From assembly GCA_030705725.1 (NCBI GenBank), contig JAUZPW010000113.1, positions 1-5,623 of the forward strand: a stretch of 5,623 bases of DNA. Direction: 5' to 3'. The stretch's first letter is position 1; every line of letters starts with the position of its first letter. Below the pieces are notes generated by a model that worked only from the letters and a program-made list of their open reading frames with translations, was not told where the DNA came from and ran no database searches. Of this stretch, positions 1-5,623 are shown one piece after another. Source of the DNA: Bacillota bacterium. Its GTDB lineage: Bacteria > Bacillota > Clostridia > Oscillospirales > Butyricicoccaceae. A program made the translations under genes and the position numbers.

Positions 1-1
1 G

Positions 2-1906
2 CTATTCCAGCTCGAACGCGCCGGTATAAAGCTGATAGTAGGTGCCTTTTTCTGAAATCAGCTTTTCGTGGCTTCCCCTCTCGATTATGCGGCCGTGATC
101 CAGAACCATGATTACGTCGGAATTCCGCACGGTTGATAGGCGGTGCGCAATCACAAACACCGTCCTGCCTTTCATAAGAGAATCCATGCCCCTCTGAACG
201 ATTGCCTCAGTGCGTGTATCGATCGACGAGGTTGCCTCGTCCAGAATCATGACGGGCGGATCCAGAACCGCGGCTCTCGCGATGGATATGAGCTGTCTCT
301 GCCCCTGGGACAACCCGCTGCCGTCGCCCGACAAAACCGTATCGTAGCCCTTGGGCAGCATCCGGATAAAGCCGTCCGCATTCGCGAGCTTCGCCGCGGC
401 TATGCATTCTTCGTCGGTTGCGTCGAGCCTTCCGTATCGGATGTTTTCCATAACGGTTCCCGTAAATAGGTTTACATCCTGCAAAACAATGCCTAACGAA
501 CGCCTCAGGTCGGCTTTCTTGATTTTGTTTATATTTATGCCGTCGTAGCGGATTTTCCCGTCGGCTATATCGTAGAAGCGGTTTATAAGGTTTGTTATCG
601 TTGTTTTGCCCGCTCCGGTCGCACCCACGAAGGCAACCTTTTGCCCCGGCTCGGCGTAAAGCGTCACGTCGTTTAATACGGGCTTGTTCTCCTCATAGCA
701 GAAGTCGACGTCAAAAAACCGCACCTCGCCTCTGAGCTCGGTATAGGTTACCGTGCCGTCGCCGTGCGGGTGCTTCCAGGCCCATAGCCCGGAATTACCG
801 TCGTTTTCTATAAGAACTCCGTTTTCATACTTTGCTTTAACGAGCGTTACATATCCGTCGTCCGCCTCGCTCTGCTCGTCCATAAGCCTGAAAATACGCC
901 CGGCCCCGGCAAGGGCCATGATAATGGAGTTGATTTGCTGCGAAGCCTGAGCTATCGGGTTAATAAAGGTTCTCGAAAGCAGCAGGAAAGATGCGATCAT
1001 TCCAAGTGAAATAGCGCCCGTCCCCGAAAATCCGACGTTATTTGCTCCTGAAATCGCCATGGCCCCGCCCACAGCCGCAAGCAGCACGTAAAGGATGTAC
1101 CCGAGGTTATTCATAACGGGCATCAGGATATTCGCGTATCTGTTCGCTTGCTTCGTGTCGTTATAAAGGGTGTCGTTTTTAACGTCAAAAGCTTCTATCG
1201 ACTTTTGCTCGTGGCAGAAAACCTTTATTACCTTCTGTCCGTTTATCATCTCTTCGATAAAGCCGTCCACGTAGCCCAAAGATTCCTGCTGCCTGATGAA
1301 ATACTTGCTGCTTTTGCCCGCGACCTTTCCAACGGTAAACCTCATTACGAAAACCGATGCGACTACAAAGAGCGTGAGCCATACGCTTAAATAAAGCATT
1401 GCGCAAAATATGGCGGTCACTGTAATCACGGAGGAAAACACCTGGGGAATGCTCTGTGTGAAAAGCTGGCGAAGCGTGTCTGCGTCGTTTGTATAATGGC
1501 TCATAATGTCGCCGTGCGTGTGTCTGTCGTAATACGAGATCGGCAGCGACTGCATATGCGAAAACATCTCGTCGCGTATTTTTTTCAGTATGCCCTGCGC
1601 TATTGAAACCATAACGAAGTTGTAGTAAAGCGCCGACAGCGCGCCGATAAGGAAGATGCATCCCATAATCGTCAATATTCGTAAAAGCCCCGAAAAGTCC
1701 GGAACCGCCTGCGTCAAAAGCGGCTCGATATACCCGTCTATCAGCGTCCTTAAAAACAGCGAGGAAAGGATGATCGTAACGGAGTTCACGACAATGCAGA
1801 TAAGCACGATAATAAAACGCAGCTTGTACTGCCCTAAATATTTAAGAAGCCGCTTTGCAGTTTCCTTGTCGAATCTGCCCTTCGCTTCTTCTTTCGGCTT
1901 ATTCAC
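2..1906 (-). CDS. ABC exporter half-transporter, canonical (catalytic) NBD subunit of a heterodimer
   Basis: This 634-residue protein is one half of a type IV ABC exporter: an N-terminal six-helix membrane domain (helices near residues 31-54, 76-98, 153-190, 259-285 and 298-320) and a C-terminal ATPase domain from about residue 393. Visible motifs are Walker A GATGAGKT (428-435), Q-loop Q476, signature LSQGQ (532-536, Gln in place of the usual third-position Gly), Walker B ILDE with D556 and catalytic E557, D-loop SSID and H-loop H588. The catalytic Glu and switch His are therefore intact, unlike in the partner encoded just upstream. The order (degenerate half first, canonical half second) matches B. 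subtilis bmrC-bmrD. An extra segment of roughly 35 residues, rich in Trp, His and Gly, separates the two domains (about 358-392). The start is GTG at 1906, with GGGAGGG 7 nt upstream. The next in-frame Met that could serve is far inside the membrane domain. The gene overlaps its upstream neighbour by 8 bases (GTGAATAA), which suggests translational coupling. Drug efflux is the usual family role; the actual substrate is unknown. Confidence 0.95.
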   Translation of the reverse strand: MNKPKEEAKGRFDKETAKRLLKYLGQYKLRFIIVLICIVVNSVTIILSSLFLRTLIDGYIEPLLTQAVPDFSGLLRILTIMGCIFLIGALSALYYNFVMVSIAQGILKKIRDEMFSHMQSLPISYYDRHTHGDIMSHYTNDADTLRQLFTQSIPQVFSSVITVTAIFCAMLYLSVWLTLFVVASVFVMRFTVGKVAGKSSKYFIRQQESLGYVDGFIEEMINGQKVIKVFCHEQKSIEAFDVKNDTLYNDTKQANRYANILMPVMNNLGYILYVLLAAVGGAMAISGANNVGFSGTGAISLGMIASFLLLSRTFINPIAQASQQINSIIMALAGAGRIFRLMDEQSEADDGYVTLVKAKYENGVLIENDGNSGLWAWKHPHGDGTVTYTELRGEVRFFDVDFCYEENKPVLNDVTLYAEPGQKVAFVGATGAGKTTITNLINRFYDIADGKIRYDGININKIKKADLRRSLGIVLQDVNLFTGTVMENIRYGRLDATDEECIAAAKLANADGFIRMLPKGYDTVLSGDGSGLSQGQRQLISIARAAVLDPPVMILDEATSSIDTRTEAIVQRGMDSLMKGRTVFVIAHRLSTVRNSDVIMVLDHGRIIERGSHEKLISEKGTYYQLYTGAFELE

Positions 1907-3650
1907 TAATCATCCCTCCCCTTATCTGGGATTCGTATACTTCGCGGTATATCGGGCTTTTTTCCAAAAGCTCGCTGTGGGTTCCGACGGCGCTGATTCT
2001 TCCGTCGTCCATGACGACGATTTTATCGGCGTCCATAACCGATGAAATACGCTGCGCGATTATGATCTTTGTGGTTTCCGGGATGTTCTCTTTCATGGCT
2101 TTTCGTATCAGCGCGTCGGTTTTGGTATCGACCGCGCTTGTCGAATCGTCAAGAATAAGGATCATCGGCTTTTTGAGCAGCGCCCTGGCTATGCAGATAC
2201 GCTGCTTCTGTCCGCCGGAAACGTTTGTCCCGCCCTGCTCGATATAAGTGTCGTAGCCTTTCGGAAAGCTTTCGATAAAGCCGTCCGCCTGAGCGAGCCT
2301 GCACGCTTTTATAAGCTCCTCGTCAGACGCGTTCTCGTTGCCCCATAGCAGGTTTTCCCTGATGGTGCCGGAAAACAGCACGTTTTTCTGAAGCACCATC
2401 GCGACCGCTTCGCGCAGCGTCTCTAAATCATATTCCCTTACGTCTGTGCCCCCGACCGTAACCTGGCCGGACACCGTATCGTAGAGCCTGGGAATAAGCT
2501 GAACGAGGCTTGTTTTCGACGAGCCCGTGCTTCCCACTATTCCGACCGTTTCCCCGGATTTTATCGTCAGGTTGATATTTTCAAGCACTAATTTATCGGC
2601 GCTTTTTACATAGCTGAAATTAACGTTTCGGAAGCATATATCCCCGTTCTTAACCGAAAAAACAGGTTTTTCGCAGTTTTTCAGATCGCTTTCCTCATTT
2701 AACAGCTCAACGGCTCTCCCGGCGGAAGCGTTCGCAATCACTATCATAACGAGCACCATCGAAATAAGCATCAGGCTTCCCAAAATCTGCATCGCATAGG
2801 TAAAAAGGCTCATAAGCTGACCGGTGCTGAGCCCGGTTTCGGGGTTGCCGCCGCTTGCCACAACAAGCCTCGCGCCGACCCATGAAATAAGCATCATGCA
2901 GGCGAAGATTGAAATCTCCATCAGCGGCATATTAAACGCGACAAGCTTTTCCGCCTTTGTAAAATACCTGTAAATCCTGCCGGAAACTTTCCCGAATTTC
3001 CTTTTTTCATATTCCTCACGGTTAAACGACTTTACAACCCTTATCCCGCTCAGGTTCTCGGCCACGACCCCGTTTAGTTCGTCATAAGTGTCGAAAACCG
3101 TAACAAAGACGGGGTGCGCCTTGTAGATAATAAAAACAAGCCCCGAGCCTAGGAAGGGAATAACCGCAAGAAAAATAAGCGAAATTTTCGTATTTATGCT
3201 GAAAGAAACCGCAAGCGAAAAAATAATCATAAAAGGCGCGCGAAACGCCGCGCGGACAATCGTCTGGAAAGCGTTCTGAATATTTGTGACGTCGGTCGTA
3301 AGACGGGTCACTATACTCGCCGTCGAAAACTTGTCTATATTGGAAAATGAGAAATTCTGAACTTTCAGGTACATATCGCGCCGCAGATTCCTGGCAAATC
3401 CGGACGACGCCGTAGCCGCAAAAAGGCCCGCCATAGTGCCGAATAACATTGAGAGAGCGGCAAAACCCAAAAGCGCACCGCCCGTTTTCAATATATAGGC
3501 CATATTTCCTTTATTGATGCCGTAATCTATAAGATTTGCCATCAAAATGGGAATTATTACCTCCATTATAACTTCGAGCATTACAAAAACAGGCGCCAGG
3601 GCCGTTTCCCTCCTGTACTGCCTGATGCAGCCCGCAAGACGTTTCAACAT
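1899..3650 (-). CDS. ABC exporter half-transporter, degenerate NBD subunit of a heterodimer
   Basis: This 583-residue half-transporter has a six-helix membrane domain (roughly residues 17-310) followed by an ATPase domain (about 335-583). Its motifs are Walker A GSTGSSKT (373-380, Ser in place of the last Gly), Q-loop Q421, signature VSGGQ (477-481, intact core) and Walker B ILILD ending at D501. D502 stands where the catalytic Glu should be, and Q533 replaces the switch His. This Asp/Gln pair marks the degenerate half of heterodimeric exporters such as BmrC and TM287. The protein should therefore supply the signature motif to the active site of its partner while its own ATP site hydrolyses poorly. 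The start is ATG at 3650, with AAAGGAG 9 nt upstream. It is the first gene of the operon and is read from the promoter at 3766-3794. Its stop codon lies within the start region of the next gene. Function as half of an exporter is near certain; the substrate is not determinable. Confidence 0.95.
   Translation of the reverse strand: MLKRLAGCIRQYRRETALAPVFVMLEVIMEVIIPILMANLIDYGINKGNMAYILKTGGALLGFAALSMLFGTMAGLFAATASSGFARNLRRDMYLKVQNFSFSNIDKFSTASIVTRLTTDVTNIQNAFQTIVRAAFRAPFMIIFSLAVSFSINTKISLIFLAVIPFLGSGLVFIIYKAHPVFVTVFDTYDELNGVVAENLSGIRVVKSFNREEYEKRKFGKVSGRIYRYFTKAEKLVAFNMPLMEISIFACMMLISWVGARLVVASGGNPETGLSTGQLMSLFTYAMQILGSLMLISMVLVMIVIANASAGRAVELLNEESDLKNCEKPVFSVKNGDICFRNVNFSYVKSADKLVLENINLTIKSGETVGIVGSTGSSKTSLVQLIPRLYDTVSGQVTVGGTDVREYDLETLREAVAMVLQKNVLFSGTIRENLLWGNENASDEELIKACRLAQADGFIESFPKGYDTYIEQGGTNVSGGQKQRICIARALLKKPMILILDDSTSAVDTKTDALIRKAMKENIPETTKIIIAQRISSVMDADKIVVMDDGRISAVGTHSELLEKSPIYREVYESQIRGGMISE
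1914..1920 (-). promoter_or_regulatory. Ribosome binding site that decides a GTG start
   Basis: On the minus strand GGGAGGG lies 7 nt upstream of the GTG at 1906-1904. It sits inside the last codons of the upstream exporter gene. It supports the GTG start and a coupled reading of the two subunits. The nearby ATG at 1913-1911 is in the upstream gene's frame and runs into its stop, so it is not a competing start. Confidence 0.8.
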
Positions 3651-3659
3651 AAAGCTTTA

Positions 3660-3666
3660 CTCCTTT
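3660..3666 (-). promoter_or_regulatory. Ribosome binding site of the first exporter gene
   Basis: AAAGGAG on the minus strand, with 9 nt between it and the ATG at 3650. This is a strong match to the 16S rRNA anti-Shine-Dalgarno sequence and confirms the start of the 583-residue subunit. Confidence 0.8.
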
Positions 3667-3696
3667 TGACAACCGTTATCTGTATATGCCAAAATC

Positions 3697-3710
3697 GCCT
3701 TTTTTAAGGC
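3697..3710 (-). terminator. Small leader hairpin, weak candidate attenuator
   Basis: A 5-bp perfect stem (GCCTT/AAGGC) with an AAAA loop, read on the minus strand, followed by GATTTT. The stem is short and the T-run is only four bases, offset by two, so as a terminator it would be weak. It competes with an overlapping 7-bp AT-only hairpin at 3701-3718. Confidence 0.2.
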
Positions 3711-3764
3711 TTTAAAAATCGTTATAAGACAACTGCGCCGCGCTTCATTTTTTCGATATTCAAC

Positions 3765-3770
3765 TATAAT
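3765..3770 (+). promoter_or_regulatory. Possible -10 box for the diguanylate cyclase gene
   Basis: TATAAT on the plus strand is a perfect -10 hexamer, but no good -35 is found 15-18 bp upstream (TTCATT, CTTCAT or GCTTCA) and there is no extended -10 TG. It almost coincides with the -10 of the opposite promoter. If used, it would start an mRNA near 3777 and leave a leader of about 80 nt before the GTG at 3857. The match may simply be the shadow of the minus-strand box. Confidence 0.3.
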
Positions 3771-3794
3771 AACTGCATGCGGATTTAATGTCAA
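3766..3794 (-). promoter_or_regulatory. Sigma-A promoter for the ABC exporter operon
   Basis: On the minus strand a perfect -35 box TTGACA (3794-3789) is followed after exactly 17 bp by a -10 box TATTAT (3771-3766, 5 of 6 matches). The predicted transcription start is near 3759. It faces the exporter operon and is the best promoter in the window. Its -35 box covers the ATG at 3788 that would be the longest start of the divergent gene. This argues that the protein-coding part of that gene begins farther downstream. Confidence 0.7.
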
Positions 3795-3843
3795 TATCGG
3801 AAGTAAGCTCTTTTATTTTACATATTCTGGTGGTATACTGGAA

Positions 3844-3850
3844 AAGGAGG
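3844..3850 (+). promoter_or_regulatory. Ribosome binding site that decides the cyclase start
   Basis: AAGGAGG, a perfect Shine-Dalgarno sequence, ends 6 nt before GTG 3857-3859. The upstream ATG at 3788 has no comparable site and lies only about 10 nt after the possible transcription start. The GTG is therefore preferred. Confidence 0.75.
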
Positions 3851-3856
3851 GAGGCG

Positions 3857-5416
3857 GTGGCAATCTCTTACCAGTTTGTTCCGTATTTGTGGGTATCTCT
3901 TACACTGTCTGTAATTATGATAAGCCTGATTTTTTACGCGTTGAGAAACCGTTCCGTTCTGGGCGCCCGGTATTTTCTTTTTACGCTGGTTCTTGTTGAA
4001 ATATGGATCGCGGCTCAGGGGCTCGAAATGGCGTCTGTCGAGCTCACTGGTAAAATAGTATGGGCAAATATACAGTACATCCCGATTATGGTAACCCCCG
4101 TAACCTATCTTTTTTTAATCCTGCAGTTCTCGAGCCATGAGAAAAGCTTAAGGCCCCGCCGTCTTATCCCGGTGCTTTTTATTGTTCCCGTTATTACAAA
4201 CATACTTGTATGGACCGACAGATATTTCGGCCTTATAAGGCGGAACTTTTTTCTTGATCTGAGCGGGCCAATCCCGACACTCGGCAAAACTTACGGCCCC
4301 ATGTTCATCGTAGCCGCGGCTTATAATTACATTATCAGCATAACTGTACTGACGATTATAGCGGCCGCGTTCAGGGACAAAATACCGATGTATAGGAAGC
4401 AGCTTACTTTTTTGCTCCTTGCCATTTTGTTTCCTCTTGTCTCAAACCTTCTTTACGTTATGAAACTATATCCCCTGAACATTGATATTACGCCTGCCGT
4501 TTTCGGTCTTTCAGCAGTAGCAATCTGGTGGGGTATATTCCGGTACCGCCTGTTCGACGTGATTCCCATCGCCCGTTCCAAAATCATTCAGGAAATGCGG
4601 ACAGGCATGATCGTTCTCGACAATGAGGGAAGGTTTATGGATATAAACCCGGCTGCGTGCAGGATGCTCGAACTCGACCCTCGGCACCTCAGCGGACGCT
4701 CCGTCGAATCGGTGCTCTGCGGCATTCCGGAGCTTATAAGCATTTATAAGCAAGGAAAAGACGGCGTCTGCGACATTGTCTTTAACATAGAACAATCGGA
4801 ATTTTATTATGAGATAACCTTTACGAAGATAAAAGGCTCGGGTACGGAGTTCATCGGATGGCTTTTGCAGATATACGACATCACCGAAAGAAAGCTGGCC
4901 GAGAAAATAATCCGGCACGCCGCCCTGCACGACGATATGACGGGTCTGCCGAATAAAAACTATTTCACCGTCTTGTTTTCACAGGAGCTGAATCTTGCCA
5001 GAATGCGCCATGACAGTTTGACAACAGCCTTTATGGATCTTGACAATTTTAAGGCCATAAACGATACGTACGGCCACGACATCGGCGATACGGCGCTTTG
5101 CGAGGTTGCCGAAAGGCTGAAAAAAATAATGCGGAAATCGGATATAATCTCGAGAATCGGCGGCGACGAATTCGTTATTATAATGCCCCATTTAGGCTCG
5201 GATGAAAACATCCGGCGGGTGGGGGACAAAATACTTAAGGCGTTTGAAGACGGTATGATGTTAAACGGTACTTTGCTGAACATTAAAGCAAGCATCGGTT
5301 TCAGCGTTTACCCCCGCGACGGCGAAAACGCTGATATCCTGCTGAAGAAGGCCGACAAAGCCATGTATTCGGTCAAAGGCAGCGACAAGAATAATTATAA
5401 GATATACAGAGAATAA
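3857..5416 (+). CDS. Membrane diguanylate cyclase: 7TM sensor, PAS and GGDEF domains
   Basis: The protein is predicted to make cyclic di-GMP from two GTP at the membrane. From the GTG start it has 519 residues; numbers here use the longer 542-residue frame from ATG 3788 (subtract 23). Seven hydrophobic helices (about 30-53, 60-80, 94-115, 125-143, 170-195, 205-226, 232-252) match the HisKA_7TM sensor family, including a YRKQ motif, a DITP motif and the closing FRYRLFDVIPIAR. A PAS domain follows (about 265-368, ending DITERK). The GGDEF domain (383-540) starts DDMTGLPN. It has the metal ligand D417, guanine-binding N425 and D434, the intact GGDEF at 458-462 and the inhibitory I-site RKSD at 449-452, five residues before it. 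It should therefore be active and feedback-inhibited. No EAL or HD-GYP domain is present. The sensor ligand is unknown. The gene stands alone, divergent from the exporter operon, and ends with tandem stops TAATAA. Confidence 0.93.
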   Translation: MAISYQFVPYLWVSLTLSVIMISLIFYALRNRSVLGARYFLFTLVLVEIWIAAQGLEMASVELTGKIVWANIQYIPIMVTPVTYLFLILQFSSHEKSLRPRRLIPVLFIVPVITNILVWTDRYFGLIRRNFFLDLSGPIPTLGKTYGPMFIVAAAYNYIISITVLTIIAAAFRDKIPMYRKQLTFLLLAILFPLVSNLLYVMKLYPLNIDITPAVFGLSAVAIWWGIFRYRLFDVIPIARSKIIQEMRTGMIVLDNEGRFMDINPAACRMLELDPRHLSGRSVESVLCGIPELISIYKQGKDGVCDIVFNIEQSEFYYEITFTKIKGSGTEFIGWLLQIYDITERKLAEKIIRHAALHDDMTGLPNKNYFTVLFSQELNLARMRHDSLTTAFMDLDNFKAINDTYGHDIGDTALCEVAERLKKIMRKSDIISRIGGDEFVIIMPHLGSDENIRRVGDKILKAFEDGMMLNGTLLNIKASIGFSVYPRDGENADILLKKADKAMYSVKGSDKNNYKIYRE

Positions 5417-5439
5417 TAAAAGAGAAATGAGGCTGCTAA

Positions 5440-5467
5440 GAGGGGAGCGGAAATATCCGCCCCCCTC
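5440..5467. repeat. GC-rich hairpin downstream of the cyclase gene
   Basis: GAGGGG and CCCCTC flank GCGGA-AATA-TCCGC with one A/C mismatch, giving an 11-bp stem with a 4-nt loop, 23 nt after the stop codon. The position suits transcription termination, but neither strand has a T-run after the stem. It could act as an mRNA 3' end stabiliser, a factor-dependent terminator or part of a dispersed repeat. Confidence 0.6.
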
Positions 5468-5508
5468 AGACTGTAGACAAACTCTGTTTATGGTTTTCTG
5501 AGCATCCT

Positions 5509-5522
5509 GCGCCTGCAGGCGC
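5509..5522. repeat. 14-bp perfect palindrome
   Basis: GCGCCTGCAGGCGC reads the same on both strands and directly abuts the left arm of the next inverted repeat at 5523. No unpaired loop is present, so it is more likely a protein site or a cruciform than an efficient RNA hairpin. Its function is not known. Confidence 0.6.
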
Positions 5523-5578
5523 GTTTTGAAAAACTTGCTTTGCGCGAACGAAGAGAGTGTGAACAAGTTTTTCAAAAC
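5523..5578. repeat. 15-bp perfect inverted repeat with 26-nt loop
   Basis: GTTTTGAAAAACTTG (5523-5537) and its exact reverse complement (5564-5578) enclose 26 nt. A perfect 15-bp match in non-coding DNA is unlikely by chance. There is no T-run following it on the plus strand beyond TTAAATTT. It could be a dispersed intergenic repeat (REP- or MITE-like). No coding sequence for a transposase is visible. Confidence 0.65.
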
Positions 5579-5587
5579 TTAAATTTC

Positions 5588-5620
5588 GTCTTTTTCGGCG
5601 ACATGCGCGTCGAAAAAGAC
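5588..5620. repeat. Hairpin at the window edge
   Basis: GTCTTTTTCG (5588-5597) pairs perfectly with CGAAAAAGAC (5611-5620). The stem can be extended by C-G, G-C and one G-T pair to 13 bp with a 7-nt loop. It lies only 9 nt after the preceding repeat. The T-run is inside the stem arm rather than after it, so a standard terminator is not supported on either strand. The unit may continue beyond the window. Confidence 0.6.
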
Positions 5621-5623
5621 ACA

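Larger units (their letters stand above)
3651..3759 (-). other. 5' leader of the exporter operon, with possible attenuator
   Basis: If transcription begins near 3759, as the promoter predicts, the exporter mRNA has a leader of about 110 nt. It contains an 8-codon open frame at 3748-3722 (MKRGAVVL, then TAA) without a good ribosome binding site. Two overlapping hairpins follow. One is TTTTTAA-AGCC-TTAAAAA (3718-3701) and the other is GCCTT-AAAA-AAGGC (3710-3697), which is followed after GA by four T residues. They share bases and cannot form together. The BmrCD operon of B. subtilis is known to be controlled by a translated leader and attenuation. A comparable arrangement here is inference, and the hairpins are short. 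Confidence 0.35.

Noticed and set aside
1185..1661. 158-residue open frame on the minus strand
   Set aside because: It lies wholly inside the exporter subunit gene in another frame, is rich in Arg and His, and has no recognisable domain.
1656..2247. Two plus-strand open frames of about 130 residues antisense to the exporter junction
   Set aside because: Both are opposite well-supported coding sequence and have no family resemblance, so they are coding shadows.
3831..3839. Extended -10 box TGGTATACT on the plus strand
   Set aside because: Transcription would start near 3846, inside the Shine-Dalgarno sequence, and the good TTTACA upstream is only 11 bp away. It is unlikely to be the main promoter.
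3771..3856. Riboswitch (for example c-di-GMP) ahead of the cyclase gene
   Set aside because: The leader is too short and no conserved aptamer core or terminator could be recognised.
4511..4930. 139-residue minus-strand frame
   Set aside because: It is antisense to the PAS domain and has no independent support.
5261..5575. 104-residue minus-strand frame from 5575 into the cyclase 3' end
   Set aside because: It starts inside the inverted repeat, runs antisense to conserved GGDEF sequence, and has no recognisable domain.
5440..5620. CRISPR array or tandem repeat
   Set aside because: The elements are different inverted repeats, not regularly spaced direct repeats.

Overview
The window reads as ordinary chromosomal DNA of a Gram-positive anaerobe, most likely a member of the Clostridia (Oscillospiraceae/Lachnospiraceae-like). 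The evidence is strong AGGAGG-type ribosome binding sites, a sigma-A type promoter, moderate GC content, and ABC half-transporter sequences that resemble gut clostridial proteins. Genus-level assignment is not possible from the sequence alone.

Layout: positions 2-3650 on the minus strand hold a two-gene operon encoding the two different halves of a type IV (multidrug/lipid-type) ABC exporter. The upstream gene (1899-3650) carries degenerate ATPase residues and the downstream gene (2-1906) carries the canonical ones. They overlap by 8 bases and must form a heterodimer of the BmrC/BmrD or TM287/TM288 kind. The exported substrate cannot be read from sequence. Positions 3651-3856 are a divergent regulatory region. 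It contains a near-consensus minus-strand promoter (TTGACA, 17 bp, TATTAT) and a leader of about 110 nt for the exporter operon. The leader includes a tiny possible leader peptide and two mutually exclusive small hairpins. The start region of a plus-strand gene lies in the same stretch.

Positions 3857-5416 on the plus strand encode a membrane-bound diguanylate cyclase: an N-terminal 7TM sensor domain of the HisKA_7TM type, a PAS domain, and a GGDEF domain with an intact active site and an intact c-di-GMP inhibitory I-site. The best start is a GTG with a perfect Shine-Dalgarno sequence, 69 bases downstream of the longest possible ATG start.

Positions 5417-5623 hold no gene. They carry a series of clear inverted repeats: a GC-rich hairpin, a 14-bp perfect palindrome directly abutting a 15-bp perfect inverted repeat, and a 10-bp (13 with wobble) hairpin at the window edge. 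These resemble dispersed intergenic repeats more than a classical terminator.

No new multi-gene system is evident. The items most worth a second look are the shared divergent promoter with the possible attenuator in the exporter leader, and the cluster of inverted repeats at the right end.
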